Source: CAYNST01 sp964434105 (GTDB lineage Bacteria; Pseudomonadota; Gammaproteobacteria; Pseudomonadales; Cellvibrionaceae). From it: a stretch of DNA of 64,000 nt. The notes below the pieces were generated by a model. It did no database searches. It had not been told where the DNA came from and saw nothing but the letters and a program-made list of their open reading frames with translations. Positions within the stretch are counted from its first letter, which is position 1. Each line of letters opens with the position of its first letter. The position numbers and the translations under genes are program-made. Of this stretch, positions 50,449-58,544 are shown piece after piece. The stretch lies in contig CAYSTJ010000016.1 in the NCBI GenBank assembly GCA_964434105.1, positions 1 to 64,000 on the forward strand, written 5' to 3'.

Positions 50449-51495
50449 TTAGAAAGAGAATGAAGTACCGAGACCAATGGTTCGATCGCCAAGTCCGGCG
50501 TCGTCGAGATCCAGGGAAGACCAATAGGTGTAGAGGTTGGCTTTGGATGCCAGTGCATAGTCCACCCCGACCACGGCAAGCGTGCCTTGTTCGTCGGTGA
50601 TATGGCCTTCACTGAGGCCGAACTGGGCTTTGAACTTGAGTTTTTCTGAGCTGAGTGCGCCGCTTAGCAGATAGCTTGAGTCTTTTCTATCGCTACCATC
50701 GACATTATCTGTTGCCTGTTGCAGAAGAACGCCCAGTTCCAGTGGGCCGGTTTTCCAGCCGCCGACTACGCGGACTACGTCCCCCCGAATGATTCCATCC
50801 ACACTTCTGCGCGCGGATTGATCCTGGTCATAGGCCAGCGCGGCGTAAAAGGTTCTGTTGTCGTACACAAGTGACAGGGAAAGGGAATCGGCTACCCCGT
50901 CATCCGCTTCTCCATCCTGATCCACATCCGTACCTTCAGCAGGAATAAACGCCGCGTTTAGCGTTATCGCCTTGACCAATAGTGGCGAGCTGTACTGGAT
51001 AATGTTATTGACCCGGTTTTGCCCGCCAATCAGACTATCCAGATCACCTCTGAGATCATTGAACTGATCCACCTTGCCTTCCGCAGCTTTCAGGGGTGTG
51101 TCGAACTTTCCGTATCGAACTTCGCCAAATTCCCCGCGCAGGCCGGCAAAGATATTGCGTTGGCTGAACGCGGTATCTCCGCTGCTGCCGTCGTCCACAT
51201 TGATTTCATATTCGGCCTGGAAGATCGCTGTCAGGCCTGTGTCTTCCAGGTCGAGTCCACCTTTTACTCCCAGTCGGGAGGCGTTGGAGTTAAGCTCCCA
51301 CTGGTCTGCCACCAAGGGCGCCTTGCCCTGAATTACGTTGCCGGCGCCATCAGACTGCACCTGTTCAAGAGCGACGTTGAGTTTGCCGTAGAACGCCGGC
51401 CGCGGTGAGTCCGGAAAGGCCAGGGATGTGCCGCCAACGGCAGGGGCTACAAGTCCCAAAATAAGAAAAGGTTTGAAGGTACCGGGGGGGTTCAC
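50449..51495 (-). CDS. Outer-membrane porin, probably for sulfate or sulfonates
   Basis: This 348-aa Gram-negative porin has a signal peptide (ending near GGTSLA-FPDS), FYGKLNVALEQV at the start of the barrel, the loop-3 pattern RNIFAGLRGEFGEVRYGKFDTPLK, and a terminal Phe (GLGTSFSF). The GTG at 51495, preceded by CAGGAG, is the likely start; 51531 is the longer choice. Being first in a unit with sbp, it probably lets sulfate or organosulfur compounds cross the outer membrane during sulfur limitation. Confidence 0.85.
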   Translation of the reverse strand: MNPPGTFKPFLILGLVAPAVGGTSLAFPDSPRPAFYGKLNVALEQVQSDGAGNVIQGKAPLVADQWELNSNASRLGVKGGLDLEDTGLTAIFQAEYEINVDDGSSGDTAFSQRNIFAGLRGEFGEVRYGKFDTPLKAAEGKVDQFNDLRGDLDSLIGGQNRVNNIIQYSSPLLVKAITLNAAFIPAEGTDVDQDGEADDGVADSLSLSLVYDNRTFYAALAYDQDQSARRSVDGIIRGDVVRVVGGWKTGPLELGVLLQQATDNVDGSDRKDSSYLLSGALSSEKLKFKAQFGLSEGHITDEQGTLAVVGVDYALASKANLYTYWSSLDLDDAGLGDRTIGLGTSFSF

Positions 51496-51727
51496 GCTAA
51501 TTGCTCCTGTATGGGTTGTCGTCCAGGGCAATCTATCAATGGGGTTTGCAAAACAGAACCAAGAAAAACTGCAATGCTTATGAGGATTTTGTGAGAGGGC
51601 ACACCAGGCACCAGTGATAGGACACCTAAGTGGGGAAGTCGTGGCTTGCGGCAGCCTGTAGCCAGGTTAGGTCGTACGGTTTCAATGCGCAGTTTAGCTT
51701 CTGTACCGCGTTAAGCCGACGAATGGG

Positions 51728-52030
51728 TCAAATAGGGGGGGGCAGAAAGCGGTGCTTTTGCTCGTGGTGCCGCTTACAGTGGCGCAGCAGGTCCATGACG
51801 TAGTTGTCGTGCATCTTCACCAAGCGGTCCAGGAGGACCTTTCTTGCTTCGATTGGAAAGCAGATCATCATCGCGTAGCGCTTTTGCTCTCGAAACCGCT
51901 CGTTGGGCCGGAAGCCTTGACGGGCGTGCGGCTCCAGCCAGGCGCTCAACCGCGCCTGCGCCGCCTCGTCGTACTTCACGCAGCCCAGATAACTCAGGAT
52001 GTTCTTGCGCTGGTCGGAAAAGGAGGCTTC
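51728..52030 (-). pseudogene. tnpA: Tn3-family transposase fragment (N-terminal third)
   Basis: The open frame contains DQRKNILSYLGCVKYDEAAQ, then RLSAWLEPHARQGFRP and VLLDRLVKMHDNYVM. This fits the DUF4158 region of Tn3-type TnpA, about residues 100-200 (YLGVKPYDEAAR...LDRLV). Both ends are missing. It lies directly after the broken PIN gene and near tnpS. Confidence 0.5.
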
Positions 52031-52265
52031 CCGATCCGGTGTGGGGATGGACCCGTGACGAACACATCGGCCCGTTGGCGGGTAAGGCCCGCCGCGGTCC
52101 AATGGATTGCAGAAAGGCATTTCGCCTCGTACGCAAAGAACAGGGAACGCTCGCCAGCATCACCAACTGGCGGTCCCGCGCGGCGGCCAACAGGGCAGCT
52201 GACGCTCCGCTCGGGCTGCGCAAGGCAGCGATAATCACGTCGGTATCTAAAACGAATCGATTCAT
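52031..52265 (-). pseudogene. PIN-domain toxin, frameshifted remnant
   Basis: It starts as a good PIN domain (FVLDTDVIIAALRSPSGASA, then ALLAAARDRQLVMLASV). A one-base loss after codon 40 shifts the frame. The sequence then continues as LFFAYEAKCLSAIHWTAAGLT and RQRADVFV in another frame, as in the putative-toxin PIN family. It is fused by decay to the transposase fragment. No antitoxin is visible upstream; tnpS lies 33 bp away. Confidence 0.65.
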
Positions 52266-52298
52266 AGCATCTCAGGCCATGTGATATCGCACCTGAGG

Positions 52299-53339
52299 TC
52301 AATATTCGGAAGGTGAAACCTGCGGTTGAACCAGCCGCTCCAGTTCGGTCATCAATACCGACGCCACATTGTCTTTAAAACGACGCCCTTCATCGATGTA
52401 CTCGCGCACGGTCGCGTCACTCGTCCAGCCACCTTGCTTCTTGATCAGCTCAAAATCCAGGCCTTCCCGGGCGGCACTAGTGCTGAGCCCCCGCCGAAAG
52501 CTGTGGCTGCTGAGTTCAAGCGCAAACTCCAGGCCGCACGCCTCGCTCAGGGTACGCAGAAAGTCGTTGATCGCCGCCGGCCGCAGAGCCCGCGCTTGCA
52601 CCTGATCCCAACGGTTGATGGGCCGAAATACCGGTCCGCTGGCGATGCCGGCTCTGTCGAGCCAGGTCTTTAGTGCCTGCACAGCGCAGAGCGCGCCGTT
52701 GCCGGCGGGGATGACGCGCTCCAGGCCTTCCCCCTGCTGATCTGTCTTGGAGCGTGGCAGTCGAACGATCAGGCCATCCGATTCCCATATCAAGTCCTCC
52801 ACCTGGATGGCCACCAGCTCGCTGCGGCGGAAGGCACCAAAGAAGCCGATTTGCAGTAGTGCCAGATCGCGCATTTTCTTGAGGCTGTCGGACTGCTGTG
52901 CGAGCCACGCCAGCATCCGCGCGACATGCTCCAGGCGCAGCGCCTTGGCTTTTTTCTTTGGTTTCCCGTGGACCCGGCGTATGCCGGTAAGGGTCTTGCG
53001 CACCGTCGGGTCCTGGGTTGGATCGGCAAACCCCTGATAGCGGTGCCACTGGCTGAGCGCGCTGAGGTGCAGCTCCAGTGTGCGCACGTTACGCGTCTCG
53101 GCGTGACCCACCAGGTAGCGGATCAAGGTATCGCGATCAGTTGGCAGCTTTCCTCCCCAGCGCTCGAACTGCCGGATGGCTGAGCGGTATGCCTTGCGTG
53201 TGTTCTCGGCGGTGGCCGCGTTCAGGTACAGGCGGTGACGTGCCTGAATCTCGGTGTCGGACGGCGCCGGCGTGCGGGACGGACTGGCGACCGATGGCCA
53301 TGGCGGCGTTTTTTCGGAATCATTGAGTTCGGTACCCAT
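52299..53339 (-). CDS. tnpS: Tyrosine recombinase, TnpS-type cointegrate resolvase
   Basis: This 346-aa phage-integrase-fold recombinase has an N-terminal SAM-like core-binding domain (NAATAENTRKAYRSAIRQFE). Catalytic residues lie in GAFRRSELV (R), SSHSFRRGLS (H..R), GGW and REYIDEG (Tyr). It is divergent from a KfrA-like coiled-coil gene. That pair, with a palindrome between, is the resolution module (tnpS-rst-tnpT) of Tn4651-type Tn3 transposons. It could also be a stand-alone integrase, but the layout favours TnpS. Confidence 0.85.
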   Translation of the reverse strand: MGTELNDSEKTPPWPSVASPSRTPAPSDTEIQARHRLYLNAATAENTRKAYRSAIRQFERWGGKLPTDRDTLIRYLVGHAETRNVRTLELHLSALSQWHRYQGFADPTQDPTVRKTLTGIRRVHGKPKKKAKALRLEHVARMLAWLAQQSDSLKKMRDLALLQIGFFGAFRRSELVAIQVEDLIWESDGLIVRLPRSKTDQQGEGLERVIPAGNGALCAVQALKTWLDRAGIASGPVFRPINRWDQVQARALRPAAINDFLRTLSEACGLEFALELSSHSFRRGLSTSAAREGLDFELIKKQGGWTSDATVREYIDEGRRFKDNVASVLMTELERLVQPQVSPSEY

Positions 53340-53536
53340 GGAATGCCCTTTTCACGTGAAACTTGCCGTTTGTACTGCGTGTGCCGGCAATCAGAATACC
53401 ATTAATTTTTATAACCGAACATAATGTTGTTTATAATCGATCACAAAACCTTTAAGACTCGGTGTAATCAAAGCCGAAAATATGTAATATTACGTATAAC
53501 GTAATACATTACGATATTCATTAGGAGGCTTCGCCG
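53340..53536. other. Candidate resolution site (rst) between tnpS and tnpT
   Basis: The 197-bp AT-rich divergent region holds a perfect palindrome ATTACGT-ATA-ACGTAAT (53489-53505), flanked by further TGTAAT/ATTACA half-sites, and a second imperfect dyad around ACATAATGTTGT (53425-53450). Size and structure fit the rst core recombination site of Tn4651-like elements and also contain both promoters. Confidence 0.6.
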
Positions 53537-54586
53537 ATGGCTCGTTCTGGGGTAACTTATTTTGACGTCTCTAACGCTGCCGAGTCCGTGCGCCAGCAGG
53601 GGCATGAACCGACGGTGGACCGTGTGCGAGAGCACCTGGGCACCGGCAGCAAAAGCACACTGGGTCCGCTCCTGAAACGGTGGCGGGAGCAGCAGGGCGA
53701 TGCGGTGGCCACCGGCGGCTTGCCTGGCGATCTGATCAACGCAGTCCGGGCTTTACATGATCGGCTACAGGCCACGGCGGATGAACGCATTGAGGCAGCC
53801 AAGACAGAGCTGCACGCTGTGGTGGAAGAGCTGCGTGAGCTTCTGGGACAAACAGAGGCCGAGTTGAAAGACACCCAACAGAGTGAAGAGCGCCTGCGCA
53901 CCGAGCTGGCAGCGAGCACCGCATACACTGAGACGCTGGAGAAAGATCGGGACGAGCACTTGCTTCGAGCCGCCAAGGCCGAAGCTCAGCGCGATGAAGC
54001 CTGGTCGCGGATCTCGGATTTGAAAACCGCACTGGCCGAACACCAGCAGGAATCACGCGCTGCGCAAGAGCGCTTCGAGCACTATCAGCATCAGATGGCC
54101 GAAGACCGACAGCGTGAGCGCGACGAGGCGCGTCTGGTATTACAGCAGCACCAAGGGCAGCTTCAGCAGCTCATGGACCAGATGGGTAAGGCCGAAGCTC
54201 GCTACGCGAACCTTCTGGCCGAGCACAAGGCGCAAGGCCAAGTGCTGGAAGGTCAGCGCACGAAGTTCCACGCCCTGCAGGAGGACCACGTCAGGGCCCA
54301 AGCGGACGCAGAGGCGTTGGCGCGTCGCCTGGAAGGGGTAATCGCCACCCGAAATACGTGGCAAAAGCAGGCCGAGGCCGCCGCAGGCCGCGCAGCGACG
54401 CTGGCCGCCGAACTGGCCACCGAGCAAGCAAACGCTCGCCACCTCCAGCAACAACTTGATCAAAACGGCAATGCCTTCGCGGCCGCCAGTGACAGGATTG
54501 AGCATCTTCAGGACGAAAATCGGCTTTTAGGGCAGGAGAAATCTGTACTTGAGGGACGGTTAAAGCAGCTTCAGCAGGGGCTTTAA
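53537..54586 (+). CDS. tnpT: TnpT-like coiled-coil DNA-binding protein (KfrA-type N-terminus)
   Basis: The 349-aa protein starts with a KfrA/TnpT DNA-binding domain (YFDVSNAAESVRQQGHEPTV, with GTGSKSTLGPLLKRWRE; residues 1-60). A long coiled coil rich in Glu, Gln and Lys follows (about 75-345). In Tn4651, TnpT binds the rst site and aids TnpS. A strong ribosome site (TTAGGAGG) precedes the ATG. Confidence 0.85.
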   Translation: MARSGVTYFDVSNAAESVRQQGHEPTVDRVREHLGTGSKSTLGPLLKRWREQQGDAVATGGLPGDLINAVRALHDRLQATADERIEAAKTELHAVVEELRELLGQTEAELKDTQQSEERLRTELAASTAYTETLEKDRDEHLLRAAKAEAQRDEAWSRISDLKTALAEHQQESRAAQERFEHYQHQMAEDRQRERDEARLVLQQHQGQLQQLMDQMGKAEARYANLLAEHKAQGQVLEGQRTKFHALQEDHVRAQADAEALARRLEGVIATRNTWQKQAEAAAGRAATLAAELATEQANARHLQQQLDQNGNAFAAASDRIEHLQDENRLLGQEKSVLEGRLKQLQQGL

Positions 54587-54960
54587 GAACGGCAATTCCG
54601 GCATTCGAAGACAAATGGCCAGAAACTTGCGGTTCTGACTGATTGACCACGGTCGAACCGTAATTTTCTGAGCAAATGCCCCCGCTGGTCCAACATATGT
54701 GAATCCTCAAAGTGTGCTGCTGCCTTTCAGGTCAAGCACGCGCAGGCTGATGGCTGCCTATAGACAAGATTAATTGATGGAAACTGCACCAGCGCGTGCA
54801 GACGTTTCGCGTTAACTCATAGAAATAAAAAGAATTTCAGGGTTTTGACAAAAACCGTAAATTCTTTATAAATCAATTATATAGATCCAAAACATCAACA
54901 GACCCTAACGCATGCAGGCGTTGATTGCCGAAGATATTGGGCTGACGCCAGGGGTTGCTG
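54587..54960. other. Intergenic region after tnpT with repeat and solitary MITE end
   Basis: No gene was found. 54828-54905 repeats the 20.9-kb sequence. It runs into CATCAACAGACCCTAA (54893-54908), a right-hand family B MITE end without its partner. Confidence 0.5.
54828..54908 (+). repeat. Dispersed repeat ending in a family B MITE end
   Basis: It is the partner of 20927-21000, sharing AAGAATTTC, TATAAATCAATT and TAGATCCA in order. The last 16 bases match the inverted end of the MITE at 41195. Confidence 0.45.
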
Positions 54961-55893
54961 TTACCTTGGCGTCTTGTTTATTTGTGGAATGAGGCCTTCA
55001 TCCGGGTCAAATTGCATTTGCCTGATACGCTCAACAAACCATTTAAGGCCCTTGCCTCGGTTTGCGCGGGACCACGCCAGCGAAATCTCCACCGGCGGTC
55101 GATGCGCGTCCAGCGGCAAGCGTTGCAGACTGCCTTCAGCGACTTGCCGCGTGATCCTGTGGCGGGGCAGGTATCCAACACCAACGCCCCTGCATTGCGC
55201 CTCTATCTTTTTTTCGATGGTTGGCACAATGACCCGGCTGCGCCCGTCAAGCAGGCCGGATGAGCGCACCGGCAAGTTACGGGAACTGTCAGCCACCACC
55301 ACTGTTGGATAATTCTGGATCGCGCCGGCTGCGAGTGGCAGAGGTGCCCGGGTCAGCGGGTGATCGGCAGCCACTACAAATTCAAAAACAACCTGCCCCA
55401 GCAGATGGAGGGCAAAGCCGGGGTTGGGGGGAGTGCCCTCTGCGCCGACAACCAGATCACACCGATCGTCGTTCAGTGCGTCCCAGCTGCCACCAAGAAC
55501 CTCCTCACTAATCCGTATCTCCGTTCTGGGCTGGATCTTCTGAAACGCCCCAATCAGCTCGTAGATTACATCGCAGGCAAGCACACTGTCGATGCAGATC
55601 CGCAGCTCTGTCTCCCAGCCGTCGGCTGCTTGCCGTGCCAGCTCTGTCAGCTCACTGGTGGCTTTCAATATGTGCCTGCCCTGGTCAAGCACCAATCGGC
55701 CCGTTGCTGTCAGTTCCGCTTTGCGCCCGCTGCGGTCGAACAATAGGACGCCCAGGTCTTCTTCCAGTTTGCCGATGGTGTATGACACCGCCGATGGCAC
55801 TCGGTGCAGCTCTTCGGCAGCGGCGGCGAAACTGCGTCGACGATCTATGGCATCCAGCGTTCGTAGCGCGTCCAGCGTAATGGGTGAAATCAT
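54961..55893 (-). CDS. LysR-type transcriptional regulator (YhaJ-like)
   Basis: This 310-aa protein has an N-terminal helix-turn-helix (FAAAAEELHRVPSAVSYTIG, continuing KLEEDLGVLLFDR) and a LysR effector domain. In enterobacteria the relative YhaJ sits next to and controls a pirin gene. Here it is divergent from DoxX, pirin and WrbA genes and probably controls them through the repeats at 55892. Confidence 0.85.
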   Translation of the reverse strand: MISPITLDALRTLDAIDRRRSFAAAAEELHRVPSAVSYTIGKLEEDLGVLLFDRSGRKAELTATGRLVLDQGRHILKATSELTELARQAADGWETELRICIDSVLACDVIYELIGAFQKIQPRTEIRISEEVLGGSWDALNDDRCDLVVGAEGTPPNPGFALHLLGQVVFEFVVAADHPLTRAPLPLAAGAIQNYPTVVVADSSRNLPVRSSGLLDGRSRVIVPTIEKKIEAQCRGVGVGYLPRHRITRQVAEGSLQRLPLDAHRPPVEISLAWSRANRGKGLKWFVERIRQMQFDPDEGLIPQINKTPR

Positions 55894-55924
55894 TGTTCAA
55901 AATACCTGAATCTATTGTTCAAAA
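55892..55924. promoter_or_regulatory. Direct repeat in the LysR/DoxX divergent promoter
   Basis: ATTGTTCAAAA occurs at 55892-55902 and 55914-55924, 22 bp apart (about two helical turns). The first copy abuts the LysR start codon. It is a likely binding site for the LysR-type protein. Confidence 0.55.
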
Positions 55925-56010
55925 CTCTGCGTTATTAATCGCAGAAGCGCTCGGCTATAGTGTATTTCATCGATCAACAAAATTCACAAATAATTGAAGG
56001 AAGGCATAGA

Positions 56011-56493
56011 ATGAGTATTTCTCGCATACACGGCGTATTGGCAACGAATGACAGCCTGACGGGTTTGGCACTGCGTATTCCTGCTGGAATTATTTTCGTG
56101 GCTCACGGCGCACAGAAGCTGTTTGGCAGTTTTGGCGGTAACGGACTGGAAGGTACAGGGCAGTGGATGGCTTCGTTGGGTCTTGAGCCCGGCTACTTGA
56201 TGGCATTGGCAGCGGGTAGCGCCGAGTTTTTCGGCGGCATTGCAATTTTGATTGGGCTATTGACCCGGCCTGCGGCCCTGGCGCTGGCGGTAACCATGGC
56301 GGTAGCGATTGTGGCGGTGCACTTGCCCAATGGATTGTTTATGAGCAATAACGGCTATGAATTCGGTCTGGCGCTGTTGGCAATATCGGTGGCACTGGTG
56401 TTCAACGGGGGCGGCAAGCTGTCGCTGGACCGCACATTGAGTGGCAGTTTTGCCGGGGATAAGGTCATTCGCCACGGCGGTATCACCGTCTAG
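56011..56493 (+). CDS. DoxX family membrane protein
   Basis: The 160-aa protein has four predicted membrane spans and the DoxX pattern LALRIPAGIIFVAHGAQKLFG, with SAEFFGGIAILIGLLTR. The family is linked to redox stress and quinone-dependent processes; the biochemical role is not fixed. The ATG at 56011 has AAGGAAGG. It leads DoxX-pirin-(WrbA). Confidence 0.88.
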   Translation: MSISRIHGVLATNDSLTGLALRIPAGIIFVAHGAQKLFGSFGGNGLEGTGQWMASLGLEPGYLMALAAGSAEFFGGIAILIGLLTRPAALALAVTMAVAIVAVHLPNGLFMSNNGYEFGLALLAISVALVFNGGGKLSLDRTLSGSFAGDKVIRHGGITV

Positions 56494-56560
56494 AAATTCA
56501 TCAGAAACTCTCAACAAATTGGCAGCACGGGTCGCGAACGCGTGCTGCATGGAGGCAAAT

Positions 56561-57253
56561 ATGATTACGATACGACAGAGTCATGAACGCGGCAAAGCCG
56601 ATCATGGCTGGCTGAAAAGCCACCACACATTTTCATTTGCTGATTATTATGACCCCAGGTTCATGGGTTTATCGGATTTGCGGGTGATAAATGATGACTG
56701 GGTGGCCGGAGATTCCGGATTCGGCACTCACCCACACCGGAACATGGAAATCATCAGCTACGTTTTGGAAGGAGCCATTGTGCACAAGGATACGTTGGGC
56801 ACCCACAGCGAGCTGCGGGCCGGAGAAATTCAGGTTATGAGCGCTGGCTCCGGTGTACAACACAGTGAATTCAATGCGTCGAAAACCGAACCTCTTAAAT
56901 TTTTGCAGATCTGGATTATGCCCGACGCGGAAGGTGGCACCCCGGCCTATGACCAACGAGATTTCTCGACTTCGTCCGGAATAACGCTTACCGTATCACC
57001 CGACGGTCGGGATGGCTCCCTTCGAATACGCCAGGACGCGCGTATTTACCAGATCAAGCTCGACGATGAAACTGCCAGCTTCAGCCCCGACCCCGACCGC
57101 GTTTACTACCTGCAGCTGGCTCGCGGTACGATAGGTATCAATGGCAAGCAAATGGCGGCGGGCGACGGCGCGATCCTGCAGGGAGAAAAGCGCCTTGAAC
57201 TTGCCGCTGCAGGCCAGGTGGACGCACTGCTTATAGAACTTCGTAACAGGTGA
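56561..57253 (+). CDS. Pirin family protein (YhaK-like bicupin)
   Basis: This 230-aa bicupin has the metal-binding FGTHPHRNMEIISYVLEG motif and VMSAGSGVQHSEFN, as in YhaK/pirin. Several pirins are quercetinases or redox sensors. The ATG at 56561 follows GGAGG; the frame upstream overlaps doxX and is not used. It is 67 bp after doxX. Confidence 0.9.
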   Translation: MITIRQSHERGKADHGWLKSHHTFSFADYYDPRFMGLSDLRVINDDWVAGDSGFGTHPHRNMEIISYVLEGAIVHKDTLGTHSELRAGEIQVMSAGSGVQHSEFNASKTEPLKFLQIWIMPDAEGGTPAYDQRDFSTSSGITLTVSPDGRDGSLRIRQDARIYQIKLDDETASFSPDPDRVYYLQLARGTIGINGKQMAAGDGAILQGEKRLELAAAGQVDALLIELRNR

Positions 57254-57656
57254 AGTTTGGCGTTGCCTGTTGGCGCTCCAACGGTGTGATCACTGCGGTC
57301 ACTGATCTTGGAAAGCCCGCTGGCGACCGGCAATGGAAAAAGGGCATCGTATGGATCATGTGGCAAAAAACGTGATGATCGGCAATTGTCAAAGTGGTCT
57401 TGATTACCGTGGGTTGCGTAGCGATCAGCGTAGTGTTGGATACCGGCAGTTTTCTATTGCGCCTACAGGGCATTTATGACCAAAACGGGATTCAAGCGCG
57501 ACTGAGCCGCACAAGGAAGATGTCTGACGGTACCTTTATGAACGGGTTATTCAGGATACAGGGTCATTCTGGTTAAAGGCATTATTCGGGCCGCGACCGA
57601 CCAGCCATGCTGGCAACCGTCCGGCAAATTTTACCAATCCATTAGAGGATGTGAAA
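57254..57656. other. Intergenic region pirin-wrbA
   Basis: 403 bp without a recognisable gene. The wrbA ribosome site TTAGAGGA lies at 57642-57649. A separate wrbA promoter is likely somewhere in this gap, but none stands out. Confidence 0.4.
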
Positions 57657-58256
57657 ATGACAAAAGTTCTGGTTTTATACTATTCAATGTATGGCCATAT
57701 CGAAACTATGGCACAGGCTGTTGCCGCAGGGGCGGGTGAAGTGCCCGGAGTTGAAGTTACCGTCAAACGTATACCCGAAACCATGACGCCGGATGCCTTC
57801 AGCGCCGCGGGTGGAAAAACAGATCAGAAAGCGCCGGTCGCCAGCCCGGCGGAATTGCCCGAATATGACGCCATTATCATCGGAACGCCGACACGTTTTG
57901 GCAACATGTCCGGACAGGTCCGTACGTTTTTCGACCAGACAGGCGGCCTGTGGGCGAAAGGCGCGCTGGTCGGGAAGGTTGCCAGTGTGTTTACGTCGAC
58001 CGGTACCGGTGGCGGCGAGGAGATGACAATCACTTCAACCTGGACCACACTGGCTCACCACGGCATGGTCATTGTTCCGATCGGCTATACCATTGACAAG
58101 CTGTTTGATGTTTCGCAAGTGGGTGGTGGCACACCATACGGTGCATCGACCATTGCGGGCGGTGATGGCTCCCGTCAACCGGATGAGCGCGAACTGGCAA
58201 TTGCCCACCACCAGGGCAAATATGTTGCCGGAATAGCGACGAAACTGACCGGTTGA
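57657..58256 (+). CDS. wrbA: NAD(P)H:quinone oxidoreductase type IV (WrbA)
   Basis: This 199-aa flavodoxin-like FMN protein starts with VLVLYYSMYGHIETMAQAV. It has GTPTRFGNMSGQVRTFFDQTG and TGTGGGEEMT. It reduces quinones by two electrons and so prevents semiquinone formation. The ATG at 57657 fits the ribosome site; a GTG at 57651 is too close. It probably belongs functionally with the DoxX and pirin genes. Confidence 0.94.
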   Translation: MTKVLVLYYSMYGHIETMAQAVAAGAGEVPGVEVTVKRIPETMTPDAFSAAGGKTDQKAPVASPAELPEYDAIIIGTPTRFGNMSGQVRTFFDQTGGLWAKGALVGKVASVFTSTGTGGGEEMTITSTWTTLAHHGMVIVPIGYTIDKLFDVSQVGGGTPYGASTIAGGDGSRQPDERELAIAHHQGKYVAGIATKLTG

Positions 58257-58279
58257 TCCTGGTTGAAATGTTTCGTGAA

Positions 58280-58322
58280 GGCGCGCGAGCGCCTGTCAGC
58301 TTGGAGTTGCGCGCCATTTTTT
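58280..58322 (+). terminator. Probable wrbA terminator
   Basis: GGCGCGC (58280) pairs with GCGCGCC (58309-58315) across a 22-base loop, followed by ATTTTTT. It lies 24 bp after the wrbA stop. Confidence 0.5.
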
Positions 58323-58414
58323 GGCCGGCCTCGATTTCTCTCGGCCTTGCGATAGCAGCCCTTTAATACCCGCATTTATGGTACAGTCATTACGCAGTTC
58401 CCGGCCAGTGGCCG

Positions 58415-58434
58415 GGGTCTGTTGACGTTTCATC
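58415..58434 (+). repeat. Solitary end of a family B MITE
   Basis: GGGTCTGTTGACGTTTCATC is identical to the left end of the element at 41195. No matching inverted end was seen within 300 bp. Confidence 0.6.
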
Positions 58435-58544
58435 GGCACAACTGCCGGAATGTTTTTCGCTGAATCTCAGTGGCAATAGTCGGGTCGGGATTTTCTGTTG
58501 GTCATTCTTGTCAGGGCGCGTTTCGGTTAGCGATGAGGTAGAGC

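Noticed and set aside
51994..52302. Intact gene of 102 codons at the PIN remnant
   Set aside because: Only its middle part matches the PIN family. It is one of the frames of the shifted pseudogene.
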